Assembly (NCBI GenBank): GCA_903896925.1 | Contig: CAITZM010000152.1 | Span: 1-50,537 of the forward strand | DNA: 50,537 bases | Direction: 5' to 3' | DNA from: an uncultured Lentisphaerota bacterium | GTDB lineage: Bacteria > Verrucomicrobiota > Kiritimatiellia > CAIQIC01 | Shown here: positions 49,773 to 50,537 of the stretch, piece by piece | How the letters are laid out: every line of letters begins with the position of its first letter | Position numbering within the stretch: the stretch's first letter is position 1 | Program-made: the position numbers and the translations under genes | Notes under the pieces: generated by a model | The model's database searches: none | What the model saw: the letters and a program-made list of their open reading frames with translations, nothing else | What the model was told of the DNA's origin: nothing

Positions 49773-50190
49773 AGACAATCCGGACGACGAGGCGTTGGTG
49801 TTGCGGGTGCTGCGCAAGTACAACCTCGCCAACGAAATCGTGATCGCCCGCGACGGCGTCGAGGCGCTCGACTATCTGTTCGGCACCGGCGCCTATGCGG
49901 GCCGCGACCTCGGCCAGACGCCGCAGGTCGTGCTGCTGGATTTGAAACTGCCGAAGATCGATGGCCTCGAAGTGCTCCGCCGCGTGCGCCAGGATCCGCG
50001 GACACGGCTCCAACCGGTGGTCATCCTCACGTCCTCGAAAGAAGAAGTCGACCGCATCAAGGGGTACTCCTTCGGCGTCAACAGCTACATCCGCAAGCCG
50101 GTGGACTTCGACCAGTTCACCGAGTCCGTCCGCCAACTGGGCCTTTACTGGCTGTTGCTCAACGAACCCCCACCGCAGGTTCTCCTGTGA
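49741..50190 (+). CDS. Stand-alone CheY-like receiver (Rcp1 type)
   Basis: 149 residues. A receiver with Glu-Asp at 11-12, phosphoacceptor Asp67 in V-V-L-L-D-L-K-L-P and Lys in R-K-P-V. The long alpha-helical tail (Q-L-G-L-Y-W-L-L-L-N-E-P-P) is typical of Rcp1-like receivers that pair with PAS/phytochrome-type kinases. There is no output domain. It overlaps the end of the broken kinase by 32 bases and overlaps the next start (GTGA). Confidence 0.92.
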   Translation: MYAKKTILLVEDNPDDEALVLRVLRKYNLANEIVIARDGVEALDYLFGTGAYAGRDLGQTPQVVLLDLKLPKIDGLEVLRRVRQDPRTRLQPVVILTSSKEEVDRIKGYSFGVNSYIRKPVDFDQFTESVRQLGLYWLLLNEPPPQVLL

Positions 50191-50537
50191 ACACGCTGAC
50201 CAAAGCGCTCCGTTGCCTCATCGTCGAGGATTCCGCGGACGACGCGGAGCTGCTGCTACGCGCGCTGCGCACCGGCGACCGTGACGTGACGTGGGAACGC
50301 GTGGAGACGGCCGGCGCGATGCGCGCCGCGCTGGACGGCCGGCCGTGGGACCTGGTCATTTCCGATTACAGCATGCCGCAGTTCAGCGGGCTGGCTGCAC
50401 TGGAGGTGCTCAAGGCGAGCGGCCAGGATCTGCCCTTCATCATCGTTTCCGGCACGATGGGCGAGGAGCAGGTCGTCATCGCCATGCGGGCGGGCGTGCA
50501 CGACTACTTCATCAAAGGCCGTCTGGCGCACCTCATC
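50187..50537 (+). CDS. Receiver-domain protein, partial at right edge
   Basis: 117 codons from GTG 50187 (GTGA overlap with the upstream receiver) to the window end. A receiver domain with Glu-Asp at 14-15, phosphoacceptor Asp60 in L-V-I-S-D-Y-S-M-P, V-S-G-T-M-G and D-Y-F-I-K-G, including the conserved Lys. What follows is unknown; in related loci such receivers lead into PAS, kinase or diguanylate-cyclase domains. Confidence 0.85.
   Translation, partial: MNTLTKALRCLIVEDSADDAELLLRALRTGDRDVTWERVETAGAMRAALDGRPWDLVISDYSMPQFSGLAALEVLKASGQDLPFIIVSGTMGEEQVVIAMRAGVHDYFIKGRLAHLI

Noticed and set aside
1..50537. CRISPR arrays, rRNA genes and complete tRNA genes
   Set aside because: No regularly spaced direct repeats of 23-40 bp, no rRNA signature sequences and no full cloverleaf were found by reading.

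Overview
The window is about 50.5 kb of GC-rich bacterial chromosome. Overlapping operons (ATGA, GTGA and TTGA junctions), several near-leaderless starts, an HTH-EIIA fusion, REP-like hairpins, short heptamer/octamer repeats and carbohydrate-active genes point to the PVC superphylum. Verrucomicrobiota or Kiritimatiellota is my best guess; there is no rRNA or other formal marker here.

Left edge (1-976): remains of an integrative element. There is a tRNA 3' end with no 5' half, a small ORF reading out of it, an ORF running off the edge, and a decayed tyrosine-recombinase fragment with its H-x-x-R box. Then come a clan GH-A glycosidase, an LtaS/sulfatase-type membrane enzyme and an OPT peptide transporter on the + strand.

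5.9-20.1 kb: mostly housekeeping genes. tpiA, secG and an oligopeptide-binding lipoprotein form one minus-strand unit. An envelope-polysaccharide unit (flippase, FHA protein, glycosyltransferase) is followed by an HTH-EIIA regulator divergent from a valine-pyruvate-type aminotransferase. glgX, with a coupled small gene, converges on ilvB-ilvN-ykgJ across a REP-like spacer.

20.3-37.1 kb: accessory region. A GH95 alpha-L-fucosidase gene has an in-frame amber codon and a repeat-derived insertion. A compact seven-gene minus-strand operon (33.07 to 23.9 kb) looks like a DNA-modification/phage-defence system: PLD-SNF2 helicase, zeta-toxin-like kinase, small partner, large adenine methyltransferase, two Zn-binding proteins and a protein resembling a single sliding-clamp domain. 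Next is a 1324-residue secreted heparinase-like protein.

37.4 kb to the right edge: a same-strand signalling cluster with a CheB-CheR-PAS fusion, a NarX-like kinase and NarL-like regulator, a membrane PAS sensor without a kinase domain, KaiC, two KaiB, a PAS histidine kinase broken by a repeat insertion, and two receiver proteins. No KaiA is seen.

Two signals cut across these regions. A paired palindrome (TTTCCA-N4-TTGGAA, centres exactly 32 bp apart) lies upstream of three minus-strand genes: the flippase, the fucosidase and the heparinase-like gene. Short repeat insertions have entered at least two coding sequences, one in frame and one causing a frameshift.
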